Assembly: GCA_964558915.1 (NCBI GenBank)
Contig: CAZLFV010000124.1
Coordinates: 1-7,292 of the forward strand
From: CAZKEW01 sp964558915
Lineage (GTDB): Bacteria > Acidobacteriota > Aminicenantia > Aminicenantales > UBA8522
Direction of reading: 5' to 3'
Length of the DNA stretch: 7,292 nucleotides
The notes beneath the pieces were generated by a model. That model was not told where the DNA came from and did not search any database. It was given only the letters and a program-made list of their open reading frames with translations. Shown in pieces: positions 1-6,340 of this stretch. Numbering within the stretch: position 1 is the first letter of the stretch; each line of letters begins with the position of its first letter. Both the position numbers and the translations under genes were made by a program.

Positions 1-11
1 GTGGTTCAGAT

Positions 12-41
12 ATTCTTACCAAAAGGGGGAGGGAGTGTCAA
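12..41 (-). promoter_or_regulatory. Possible sigma-70-type promoter pointing off the left edge
   Basis: On the minus strand, downstream of pilin 2, there is a perfect TTGACA (36-41), an 18-nt spacer and AAGAAT (12-17), which matches 4 of 6 positions of TATAAT. It would drive a minus-strand gene beyond the window. The 88 nt after the pilin 2 stop hold no gene or clear terminator. The -10 is only fair, and one such match can occur by chance. Confidence 0.3.
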
Positions 42-88
42 ATGATAGCCGGGCTCAGGCGGGAGAGGCCCAAGAACAGCGCCCGGAT

Positions 89-631
89 TCAGTTGCCGGC
101 CTGGGCCGCCTTGGGAGCATGGATCCAGTAACCATTCCAGACAGCCAGGTCCTGATCGAAAGCGCGCATGCTTGATACAATGAAATAGACAGAAGACGGA
201 GATTGAGGGTCGTAGGAAAAGGTGGTCTGCTGGCGGTCTCTTCCAAAGGCGAGGATGATAAAATCGTCGCTTCCGGTTCCTACAACACCATCGACACCCG
301 CGCTCTCGACCGCCGTGCCGCAATATATATAAAAAGGCGTTCCCCATTGGTCCGCTGTGGGAATAGCCTTGAGATAGAACGGCTGCAAAGCGGAGTAAAA
401 TTCAGATGACGCATTTATGGGTCCGCTTTGTGGAGGAGCGAACCCACGGTCGGTAATATGGTCAATAATGGCTCTGGCGATGCTGTTCATATCTTGCATC
501 GTCCCTTTTTGCTTCGACTTCTGAATGGCGACAAGGGCATTGGGAATGAGCAGGGCGGCCAGGATCCCGATAATTGCCACCACTATAAGAAGCTCAATTA
601 AGGTGAAGCCCCTTTTCCATGACCAAGTCAT
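89..631 (-). CDS. Type IV pilin 2 (tandem paralog of pilin 1)
   Basis: A 180-aa precursor clearly homologous to pilin 1. The leader MTWSWKRG would be cut between G8 and F9, leaving 172 residues with Glu at mature position 5 (E13). The first 25 mature residues are identical to those of pilin 1, and similarity returns in KGTMQDMNS (43-51), DQWGT (94-98), DDFIILAFGR (122-131) and WNGYWIHAPK (165-174). The middle (about 65-90 and 105-121) differs freely. It has a single cysteine, C104; the position matching pilin 1 C164 is not Cys. The ATG at 631 has AAGGAGG 6 nt upstream. A nearby ATG at 620 is out of frame. The gene follows a strong terminator, so its expression is probably separate from or lower than pilin 1. 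It could be an alternative major pilin, a minor pilin or a subunit of a different filament; the sequence cannot decide. Confidence 0.88.
   Translation of the reverse strand: MTWSWKRGFTLIELLIVVAIIGILAALLIPNALVAIQKSKQKGTMQDMNSIARAIIDHITDRGFAPPQSGPINASSEFYSALQPFYLKAIPTADQWGTPFYIYCGTAVESAGVDGVVGTGSDDFIILAFGRDRQQTTFSYDPQSPSSVYFIVSSMRAFDQDLAVWNGYWIHAPKAAQAGN
540..565. repeat. 26-nt exact direct repeat, copy in pilin 2
   Basis: This block is identical to 1212-1237 in pilin 1 and encodes part of the conserved N-terminal helix (from ILAALLIP into N). It is bounded by mismatches on both sides. It arises from the homology of the two pilin genes but is more conserved at silent sites than its flanks. Confidence 0.85.
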
Positions 632-666
632 TGCTGGCCTCCTTCTTTGTTTCCACCGTTCCGCGC

Positions 667-700
667 AAAAAAAAGGGCGGCAAGAATGACCTTGCCGCCC
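667..700 (-). terminator. Intrinsic terminator between the two pilin genes
   Basis: On the minus strand a perfect 10-bp stem, GGGCGGCAAG with CTTGCCGCCC, closes a 6-nt loop and is followed at once by eight Ts. This is a textbook Rho-independent terminator. It begins 51 nt after the pilin 1 stop and its T-run ends only 35 nt before the pilin 2 ATG, with the pilin 2 ribosome site starting 22 nt further on. It should stop most pilin 1 transcripts, leaving pilin 2 dependent on read-through or on a promoter at or upstream of the hairpin. Confidence 0.93.
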
Positions 701-751
701 CGTCTCAGGTCCTTTTTCCCGAATTTGATTCAGGAATGCACCAGCTCAGGA

Positions 752-1300
752 TCAAGTCGTACCGAGCTGAGCGGTCTTGGGAGCGTGAATCCAGTTGCCG
801 TTCCAGGTGCACAGGTCCTGGTTGAAGCTCGACATGCCGGTGATCGGGAAATAGACACTTGTCGGGTCCATGGGATCGTAGGTACCCATGTCACTTGTTT
901 TGTTGCGGCCGTAGGAAACAATGACGAAATCATCAGCCTCAGGATTCTGGATGCCATTCCAGGCCGTACTGGCAGTGCTGCCGCAATACACAAAGAACCC
1001 GGTGCCCCACTGGTCGTTGCTCGGCAAAACCTTGAGATAGAAACCGGTCGTCCCCACAAGAGCAGTTGTCAGGACATCAATAGGCAGCTGACCAGAGACT
1101 CCCGCTGGAGCCGTTCCGTTGTCGGTGATGTAATCCATGATTGCCGTAGACATGGAGTTCATGTCCTTCATGGTGCCTTTCTGCTTGGCCTTCTGGATGG
1201 CGGACAGGGCGTTGGGAATGAGCAGGGCGGCCAGGATTCCGATGATGGCGACAACGATGAGCAGCTCGATCAGCGTAAAACCTCTCACTTTTTTTAACAT
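752..1300 (-). CDS. Type IV pilin 1 (PilA-like major pilin candidate)
   Basis: Structural subunit of the pilus. The 182-aa precursor starts with the short basic leader MLKKVRG. Prepilin peptidase would cut between G7 and F8, leaving a mature protein of 175 residues with Glu at mature position 5 (E12), which is needed for methylation and assembly. A hydrophobic helix follows (about 8-32), then an amphipathic helix (KQKGTMKDMNSM, 39-50) and a globular C-terminal domain with DQWGT (96-100), DDFVIVSYGR (123-132) and WNGNWIHAPK (166-175). Cysteines C106 and C164 could form a disulfide. The ATG at 1300 has a perfect AAGGAGG site 5 nt upstream, fitting high expression. It is the pilin directly after pilSR, the usual place of the major pilin. 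I leave the symbol empty because two paralogs compete for the name pilA. A GspG-like pseudopilin is the alternative, less likely next to pilT. Confidence 0.9.
   Translation of the reverse strand: MLKKVRGFTLIELLIVVAIIGILAALLIPNALSAIQKAKQKGTMKDMNSMSTAIMDYITDNGTAPAGVSGQLPIDVLTTALVGTTGFYLKVLPSNDQWGTGFFVYCGSTASTAWNGIQNPEADDFVIVSYGRNKTSDMGTYDPMDPTSVYFPITGMSSFNQDLCTWNGNWIHAPKTAQLGTT
1212..1237. repeat. 26-nt exact direct repeat, copy in pilin 1
   Basis: Partner of the block at 540-565, same orientation, 672 nt away. Recombination between the copies would fuse pilin 1 and pilin 2 in frame and remove the terminator; this is a structural consequence, not an observed event. Confidence 0.85.
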
Positions 1301-1319
1301 TAAAACCTCCTTATTCCTT

Positions 1320-1337
1320 GCGGACTTTCCTGTCCGC
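1320..1337 (-). promoter_or_regulatory. Small hairpin in the pilin 1 leader
   Basis: On the minus strand GCGGAC and GTCCGC form a perfect 6-bp inverted repeat with a 6-nt loop, ending 7 nt before the AAGGAGG ribosome site (1306-1312) of pilin 1. A competing 4-bp pairing, CCTG with CAGG, overlaps the first arm. No U-run follows, so it is not a terminator. It could stabilise the abundant pilin message or tune ribosome access. The function is unknown and chance is possible. Confidence 0.35.
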
Positions 1338-1353
1338 CAGGTAATGTTAAACA

Positions 1354-1453
1354 NNNNNNNNNNNNNNNNNNNNNNNNNNNNNNNNNNNNNNNNNNNNNNN
1401 NNNNNNNNNNNNNNNNNNNNNNNNNNNNNNNNNNNNNNNNNNNNNNNNNNNNN
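1354..1453. other. Assembly gap, 100 Ns
   Basis: Exactly 100 consecutive Ns, the usual placeholder for a gap of unknown size. It removes the 3' end of pilR, including the expected DNA-binding domain, and most of the region upstream of pilin 1, where a PilR-dependent sigma-54 promoter would be expected. A PilR tail plus promoter would typically need more than 100 nt, so the true gap is probably longer; that is inference. Any open frame through this stretch is an artefact of the Ns. Confidence 0.98.
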
Positions 1454-2682
1454 ATATGATTCGTTAAATTAAATCCCGGCGGGATGAGAGTCTGGATGGC
1501 TGTCCTCTTGGGGGGCACGATAATCTCCCTGGGCAGGGCCGCCGCCGTTATAGTCTCCCGATCTTCGATGGCCACCACCCGTTCGATCACATTCTCCAGC
1601 TCCCGGACGTTCCCTGGCCAGGAATAGGCTTCAAAATAACTGATGACCTCAGGAGCCACCCGCTTCATCTTCTTGTTCATCTTCAGGCAGCAATTCTGGA
1701 GAAAGTAGTTGACCAGAAGCGGAATGTCCTCAACTCGCTTTCTCAACGGAGGCATTTCAAAAGAGATGACATTCAGCCGGTAATACAGCTCCTCCCTGAA
1801 CTTCCCTTCTTCAATTCTTTTCTTCAAGTCCTGGTTTGTCGCGGCGATAATCCGCACATCCACAGGGATCTCGTCCGTCCCGCCCACTCGCCGGATTTTG
1901 CGTTCTTGAAGCGCCCGGAGAATCTTCACCTGAGTCCAGGGCGATGTTTCCCCAACCTCATCCAAGAACAGAGTGCCCCGTGTGGCCGCCTCGAACATCC
2001 CTTTTTTGTCGGCCACTGCACCGGTGAAGGATCCCTTGGCATGGCCGAAGAGCTCGCTCTCCAGCAGACTTTCCGGAAGGGCCGCACAGTTGATCGAAAC
2101 AAAGGGGTTGCTGCCGCGACGGCTATGAAGATGAATGGCCCGGGCCGCCATTTCCTTGCCGGTTCCGCTCTCGCCGGTGATGATTACGGTCGAATCCGTG
2201 GCCGCGGTTTTCTCGATCAGGGCGTAAATTTCCTGCATCGCCTTACTCTTGCCGATCATGTTCTCGTAGGAATATTTCTCCCGGAGATCCCGTTTGAGCA
2301 GGACGTTTTCTTCTCTGAGCTTTCTCTTCTCCATTTCATGAGCGATGATGATTTTCAGCTCCTCCACATCAAACGGCTTGAGGATATAATCCACCGCCCC
2401 GGCTTTGAGCGCCTCGACAGCCTGTTTCAAGCTTCCATAGGCCGTAATCATAATCACCGGAATTTCGGGCTTGTTTTCGCGCACATATTTTAGAATGTCC
2501 ATGCCACTGACCTGGGGAAGCTTGATATCGCAGATAAGGAGGTCGAACTGTTCCTTTTCCAGGAGGTCGAAGATTTTAGCGGGCGCTAGACTTGTTTTGA
2601 CGCGATAGCCTTCCTTCTTCAAGACAACGCTCAAAAGGTCGAGAAGACTTTTTTCATCATCGATGATAAGTATGTTTTCCAT
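1454..2682 (-). CDS. pilR: Sigma-54 response regulator PilR, 3' end lost in assembly gap
   Basis: NtrC-class activator and partner of PilS. With ATG 2682 as residue 1, the receiver domain (1 to about 115) has DDE at 8-10, phospho-acceptor D52, T80 and K102. The AAA+ domain has Walker A GESGTGKE (170-177), the sigma-54 contact loop as GSFTGA (217-222, usual form GAFTGA), Walker B LFLDEVGE (238-245) and WPGNVRELEN (355-364). At 'PPGFNLTNH' (401-409) the sequence enters the N run. The C-terminal Fis-type helix-turn-helix, typically about 45-55 further residues, is not seen. The frame can be read through the Ns to a stop at 1300, but that tail resembles no HTH and should not be trusted. An in-frame TTG at 2688 would overlap the pilS stop. 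I prefer ATG 2682 because MENILIIDDE is the normal family start and a weak GGCGAG site lies 6 nt before it. Confidence 0.88.
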
Positions 2683-2684
2683 AT

Positions 2685-3986
2685 TCAACTCGCCGAGTGG
2701 ACGATCATCCCCGCGTCTTCCGCTTTCGTCCGCCCTTCCCTGGCCGGGAATGTCATGATAATTTCGGTCCCCTTGCGGAATTCTGAATGTACCTCGATCT
2801 TACCGTCGTAATCATCGACGATCCGGCGGACAATCACTAGGCCCAGCCCCCTGCCGTTCTCAAAGTGTGAAAAGAACGGCTCGAAAAGGTGCTTCTTTTC
2901 CTCGTCTTTGAGTCCCCGGCCCGTATCCGCGACGGAGATCTTAATGGCCTTTTTCTTATCCTGGGAAAAATTGATTGTCAATGTGCCGCCTTCGGGCATG
3001 GCCTTCAAGGCATTTTTCGTCAGATTCCAGAAGACCTGCTTGAATTGATTGGGGCTGCCATAATAGACCAGCGGAGAGGCTTCATAATTTCCAGCCAGAA
3101 AGTAACGCCCGTTGAGCTCGCCGCTGGCTCTGAGCAACGCCAAGGTTTCTTTTACGGCCTCGGCAAGACTGAACGCAGTGAAGACCTGTTTGCCCGGAGA
3201 GGCGAGGTCCAGAAACTGGTCGATGGACTGCGAAACCCGCTCTGACTCCCTGAGGACAATGTCCATGAGACTCCTCTGCTCTTTATTGAGCTGGAGCTCG
3301 CCTTGAAGCACCTGGACGGAACCTGAAATGGCTGCCAGGGGATTCCGGATTTCATGAGCCAGCTGGGCTGAAATCCGGCCGGCCGCGACCAGCTTCTCCT
3401 TGATTTCGAGTTCCTTCTGAGCAAATTCGAGCTCCTCTTTCGCCCGGCGCAAACTGTTGCTCAAGTAACCCGAAAGAAAAGCGATGAGGAAAAAAAGGCT
3501 CCAGGCCAGAACAATCGTAAAAAGGACAAGACCCAAAGAAAGCTCATGGTGCTGCTCGGGGCTGAAATAAGGGATGAGGCCGAAGTACAGCCCATCCATA
3601 AGCAGCCCGAAAAGAATGGCCGCCATCCCGGCGGTGAGATACGCCGCCCTGTTGGAAAGGATGATGCTCGCCCCAACAATGACGAAAATATAAAGCAAGT
3701 AAAGCGAGCCGGAGAGCCCTCCTGAGACATAGACCAGGGCGGTAATCAAGAACAGGTCAAAAATGATTTGAAAATACGCCTGGAGGGCATACTGCTTCCA
3801 CCATAAATACAAACCCAGAAAGACGAGCGACATCAGATACGCCAAAAGCACGAGATAATAAAAGGGAATGACCGGAATAAAAGCGGCCGTCGAAGATTGA
3901 ATGATCACCACAGAGACAAGAATGGAAGTGATCACGATCAAGCGGACGAGAATTAGGGAGAAAACGTGCTTTCTCTGGGTGTTCAT
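2685..3986 (-). CDS. pilS: Membrane sensor histidine kinase PilS
   Basis: Sensor kinase of a two-component pair. In Pseudomonas and Geobacter relatives PilS controls pilin transcription through PilR. Of the 433 residues, about 1-175 are strongly hydrophobic with around six membrane helices. A charged helical linker (about 178-200) leads to the HisKA domain with LAHEIRNPLAAISG (209-222), where H211 is the phospho-acceptor. The ATPase domain has the N box around NLTKNALKAM (321-330), G1 DTGRG (354-358), F box FEPFFS (368-373) and G2 GRGLGL (378-383). The segment between F and G2 boxes reads HFEN, where TK is more usual, and the G2 box has Arg in place of the common Thr. There is no PAS domain in the visible sequence. 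The start is ATG at 3986, with GAGG inside the pilC stop region as ribosome site. The stop TGA is 2 nt from the pilR ATG. Confidence 0.9.
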   Translation of the reverse strand: MNTQRKHVFSLILVRLIVITSILVSVVIIQSSTAAFIPVIPFYYLVLLAYLMSLVFLGLYLWWKQYALQAYFQIIFDLFLITALVYVSGGLSGSLYLLYIFVIVGASIILSNRAAYLTAGMAAILFGLLMDGLYFGLIPYFSPEQHHELSLGLVLFTIVLAWSLFFLIAFLSGYLSNSLRRAKEELEFAQKELEIKEKLVAAGRISAQLAHEIRNPLAAISGSVQVLQGELQLNKEQRSLMDIVLRESERVSQSIDQFLDLASPGKQVFTAFSLAEAVKETLALLRASGELNGRYFLAGNYEASPLVYYGSPNQFKQVFWNLTKNALKAMPEGGTLTINFSQDKKKAIKISVADTGRGLKDEEKKHLFEPFFSHFENGRGLGLVIVRRIVDDYDGKIEVHSEFRKGTEIIMTFPAREGRTKAEDAGMIVHSAS

Positions 3987-3992
3987 TCGTCC

Positions 3993-5195
3993 TCAGAACT
4001 GCTGCATCAGGCTGAAGATAGGCAAATACATCGAAATCACGAGTGAACCGACCATGCCACCAACGAGGATGAGGAGAACCGGCTCCATGATCGAGAGGAG
4101 GGAAGCCACGGAGGCGTCGACCTCCTCATCGTAAAAATCGGCCAGTTTCGTCATCATCTCATCCAGCGTCCCGGTGGCCTCGCCCACGCTCACCATCTGC
4201 GTCAGCATGAACGGAAATTGGGCCGTTTCCGTGAGAGCCTCGGTCAAACTCTTCCCCTCCGCCACCAGCTTGCGCGATTCCATCAGGGCGGATTCCAGAA
4301 TCACATTCCCCGCCGTGGAGGATGTGATCCGCAGGCTTTCCAGCATCGGGACGCCGCCGGAAATAAGCGTGCTTAATGTCCGCGTGATCCGAGAAACAGC
4401 AACCTTCTTCATGAGAACCCCAAAAAGCGGGATCCTAAGGATAAATCGGTCGGTGATCCATCTCCCCCTTGGAGTTTTCCGAAAATAGCGGAAGCCGATC
4501 ACGAACCCTATGATACCCAGGACGATCAGGATGATGTACTTTGAGATAAAGTTGCTCAACCCGATGACGAAGGATGTCAAGAAGGGAAGCTGAGCTCCGA
4601 GTTCCGTAAAAATCGTAGCAAAAACAGGAATGACTTTCCACAACAGGAAGATGGCCACACAAACGGCGAAAGAGACAATGGCCGCAGGGTAAATGGAGGC
4701 TTGCCTGACTTTGGACCGCAATCGAACGACCTTTTCGATATATTCGGATAGGCGCCGCAGCATGATGTCCAGCGAGCCACTCTGTTCTCCTGAGGCGATC
4801 AGGTTGCAGTAAAGGTCATCAAAGGCCTTGGGAAACTTTCTCTTTGCCTGGTTCAGGGTTGACCCCGCCTCGACGTCCTCCCTGACCGTGGTGATGACCC
4901 TTTTGAAATATTTGTTCTTCGTTTGCTCAGCCAGGATGTTCAAGCTTTGAATCAGAGGAAGTTCAGCGTCGATCAGGACGGAAAGCTGGCGGCTGTAGAC
5001 GGCCAGCTCTTTGAGCCTGACCCTTTCCCTTTTGAGAAAAGGAATAGAGATGCCCGCCCTTTTGGCGGTGACGGTGCTGACGGTGATCTGTTCTTTTTGG
5101 AGAACTCGGGTCAGGTCTTCAACAGAGGTCGCGACCCTTTCTCCGCCGACCATGTCTCCATAACGGTTTTTGCCTGTCCAGACATAAATAGCCAT
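3993..5195 (-). CDS. pilC: Type IV pilus inner-membrane platform protein PilC
   Basis: Polytopic inner-membrane protein of the GspF/PilC family that couples PilB and PilT motion to pilin insertion and removal. At 400 aa it has the family's standard length. Two T2SSF domains are visible, roughly residues 66-188 and 268-390, each with the conserved glycine-rich turn: GEQSG (136-140) and GEATG (338-342). Hydrophobic membrane segments lie near 168-190, 218-237 and 370-392. The N-terminus 'MAIYVWTGKNRYGD' is the usual PilC opening. The ATG at 5195 has an upstream AAAGAGGTG ribosome site and follows the pilT stop by 11 nt. The stop is 6 nt before pilS, and the TGA itself overlaps the pilS ribosome site, suggesting translational coupling. 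GspF of type II secretion is the alternative; the pilus genes around it argue for PilC. Confidence 0.95.
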   Translation of the reverse strand: MAIYVWTGKNRYGDMVGGERVATSVEDLTRVLQKEQITVSTVTAKRAGISIPFLKRERVRLKELAVYSRQLSVLIDAELPLIQSLNILAEQTKNKYFKRVITTVREDVEAGSTLNQAKRKFPKAFDDLYCNLIASGEQSGSLDIMLRRLSEYIEKVVRLRSKVRQASIYPAAIVSFAVCVAIFLLWKVIPVFATIFTELGAQLPFLTSFVIGLSNFISKYIILIVLGIIGFVIGFRYFRKTPRGRWITDRFILRIPLFGVLMKKVAVSRITRTLSTLISGGVPMLESLRITSSTAGNVILESALMESRKLVAEGKSLTEALTETAQFPFMLTQMVSVGEATGTLDEMMTKLADFYDEEVDASVASLLSIMEPVLLILVGGMVGSLVISMYLPIFSLMQQF

Positions 5196-5206
5196 GCTTC
5201 ACCTCT

Positions 5207-6325
5207 TTATTTTCTCGCCGAATTTAGAGACGCATTGCCCGAGCTCCCCCTTAATCCCTCCCTTCTCTGGATGATGTCGGTCAGCTCCTCGGGGAAGGAG
5301 GTCACGCTCATGGCCGTCTCTAAAGTGATGAGTCTCTTAAAATAAAGATTGGCCAGCGACTGATTGAATGTCTGCATACCGAATTTTTCCTGGCCCATTT
5401 GCATCGTCGAATAGATCTGATGGATCTTGTTCTCCCGGATCAGGTTGCGGATGGCGGAATTCGGGATGAGGACTTCCATGACCAGCACCCGGCCCTTCCC
5501 GTCTGCCCGGGGCAGAAGAGCCTGGGTCAGCACGCCTTCCAGGGACATCGAGAGCATGATCCTCACCTGGGACTGATACTGGGACGGAAAAATATCAATG
5601 ATCCTCGAGATGGACTCAGCCGCGGAATTCGTATGCAGCGTTGAGAAGGTCAAATGGCCCGTTTCAGCCACCCGGAGGCACGCTTCCACGGTTTCGTAGT
5701 CCCTCATCTCCCCGACAAAGACCACGTCTGGATCCTCTCTCAAAACAGATCTCAGAGCGTTGGCATAGGACAGGGTGTCCACGAACAGCTCTCTCTGGTT
5801 GATGATGGATTTCTTGGGGACAAAATAGTACTCGATCGGGTCCTCAATGGTGACGATGTGGACGGCCCGTTCATGGTTGATATGATCAATCATGCAGGCG
5901 ATCGATGTCGATTTTCCGCATCCCGTAGGGCCGGTAAACAGGACCAGCCCCCTGGGGAGATAGCAGAGCTGAGCGACCCTCTGGGGAATTCCAAGCTGGG
6001 CAAAGCTCCACATGGAGGGCAGAAATCTCCGGAACGCTCCGGCCACTGCGCCTTTCTGCATGAAGACGTTGGCCCGGAACCGGCCCAGGTCCTTGATCCC
6101 GAACGAGAAATCGAGCTCCAGCTTCTCTTCGAAATGCTTTTTTTGTCTGTCTGTAAGCACGCTGTAAACGAGCTGCTTTGTCTCAGAAGGGGTCAGAGGG
6201 GGATGGTCAATCGATTTTAAAACGCCGTGGACGCGGACTCTCGGGGGAATATATGTCGTGATGTGCAAGTCACTGGCATCCTCTTTGACGCAAATCTCCA
6301 AGAACTCCTGAATTGTCTTTGCCAT
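5207..6325 (-). CDS. pilT: Type IV pilus retraction ATPase PilT
   Basis: Cytoplasmic hexameric ATPase that drives pilus disassembly and retraction. It has 372 aa, the usual PilT length, and lacks the long PilB N-terminus and zinc cysteines. Visible features are SDLHIT (18-23) in the PAS-like N-terminal domain, Walker A GPTGCGKST (132-140), the Asp box VTIEDPIEY (158-166), Walker B DPDVVFVGEMRD (198-209), the His box TGHLTFSTLHTN (222-233) and the PilT signature AIRNLIRE (291-298), which is known to be needed for retraction. Walker A has Cys where most PilT proteins have Ser, and the inter-domain linker reads RRFLPS rather than the common R-x-IPS. The C-terminal tail after about residue 355 is low complexity and probably disordered. 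The ATG is preceded by AAGGAGA at good spacing. It sits 11 nt upstream of pilC. A PilU-type accessory ATPase is possible, but it is the only such gene here. Confidence 0.95.
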   Translation of the reverse strand: MAKTIQEFLEICVKEDASDLHITTYIPPRVRVHGVLKSIDHPPLTPSETKQLVYSVLTDRQKKHFEEKLELDFSFGIKDLGRFRANVFMQKGAVAGAFRRFLPSMWSFAQLGIPQRVAQLCYLPRGLVLFTGPTGCGKSTSIACMIDHINHERAVHIVTIEDPIEYYFVPKKSIINQRELFVDTLSYANALRSVLREDPDVVFVGEMRDYETVEACLRVAETGHLTFSTLHTNSAAESISRIIDIFPSQYQSQVRIMLSMSLEGVLTQALLPRADGKGRVLVMEVLIPNSAIRNLIRENKIHQIYSTMQMGQEKFGMQTFNQSLANLYFKRLITLETAMSVTSFPEELTDIIQRREGLRGSSGNASLNSARK

Positions 6326-6340
6326 GATAGATTCTCCTTA

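Noticed and set aside
49..86. Inverted repeat CCGGGC / GCCCGG after pilin 2 as a terminator
   Set aside because: The stem is only 6 bp with a 26-nt loop and no T-run follows, so it does not meet terminator criteria.
6..347. 113-residue minus-strand open frame overlapping the end of pilin 2
   Set aside because: It is an alternative frame of the pilin 2 gene with atypical composition and no homology I recognise.
647..1297. 216-residue plus-strand open frame antisense to pilin 1
   Set aside because: It mirrors the pilin 1 gene, has no family motifs, and runs across the terminator. The minus-strand pilin is unmistakable.
1300..1353. PilR coding continuing past the gap to a stop overlapping the pilin 1 start
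   Set aside because: The frame depends on an arbitrary number of Ns, and the residues after the gap do not resemble the Fis-type HTH end of PilR. The stretch instead holds the pilin 1 leader and ribosome site.
1301..1353. Sigma-54 promoter (GG-N10-GC) in the visible pilin 1 leader
   Set aside because: TGGCGG is present, but no GC falls at the required distance. A real site would be in the gap.
1906..2493. 195-residue plus-strand open frame antisense to pilR
   Set aside because: It lies wholly opposite the PilR receiver and AAA+ domains, has no recognisable motif and no good ribosome site.
5654..6220. 188-residue plus-strand open frame antisense to pilT
   Set aside because: It lies opposite the PilT catalytic boxes and its composition looks like a shadow of codon use in pilT.
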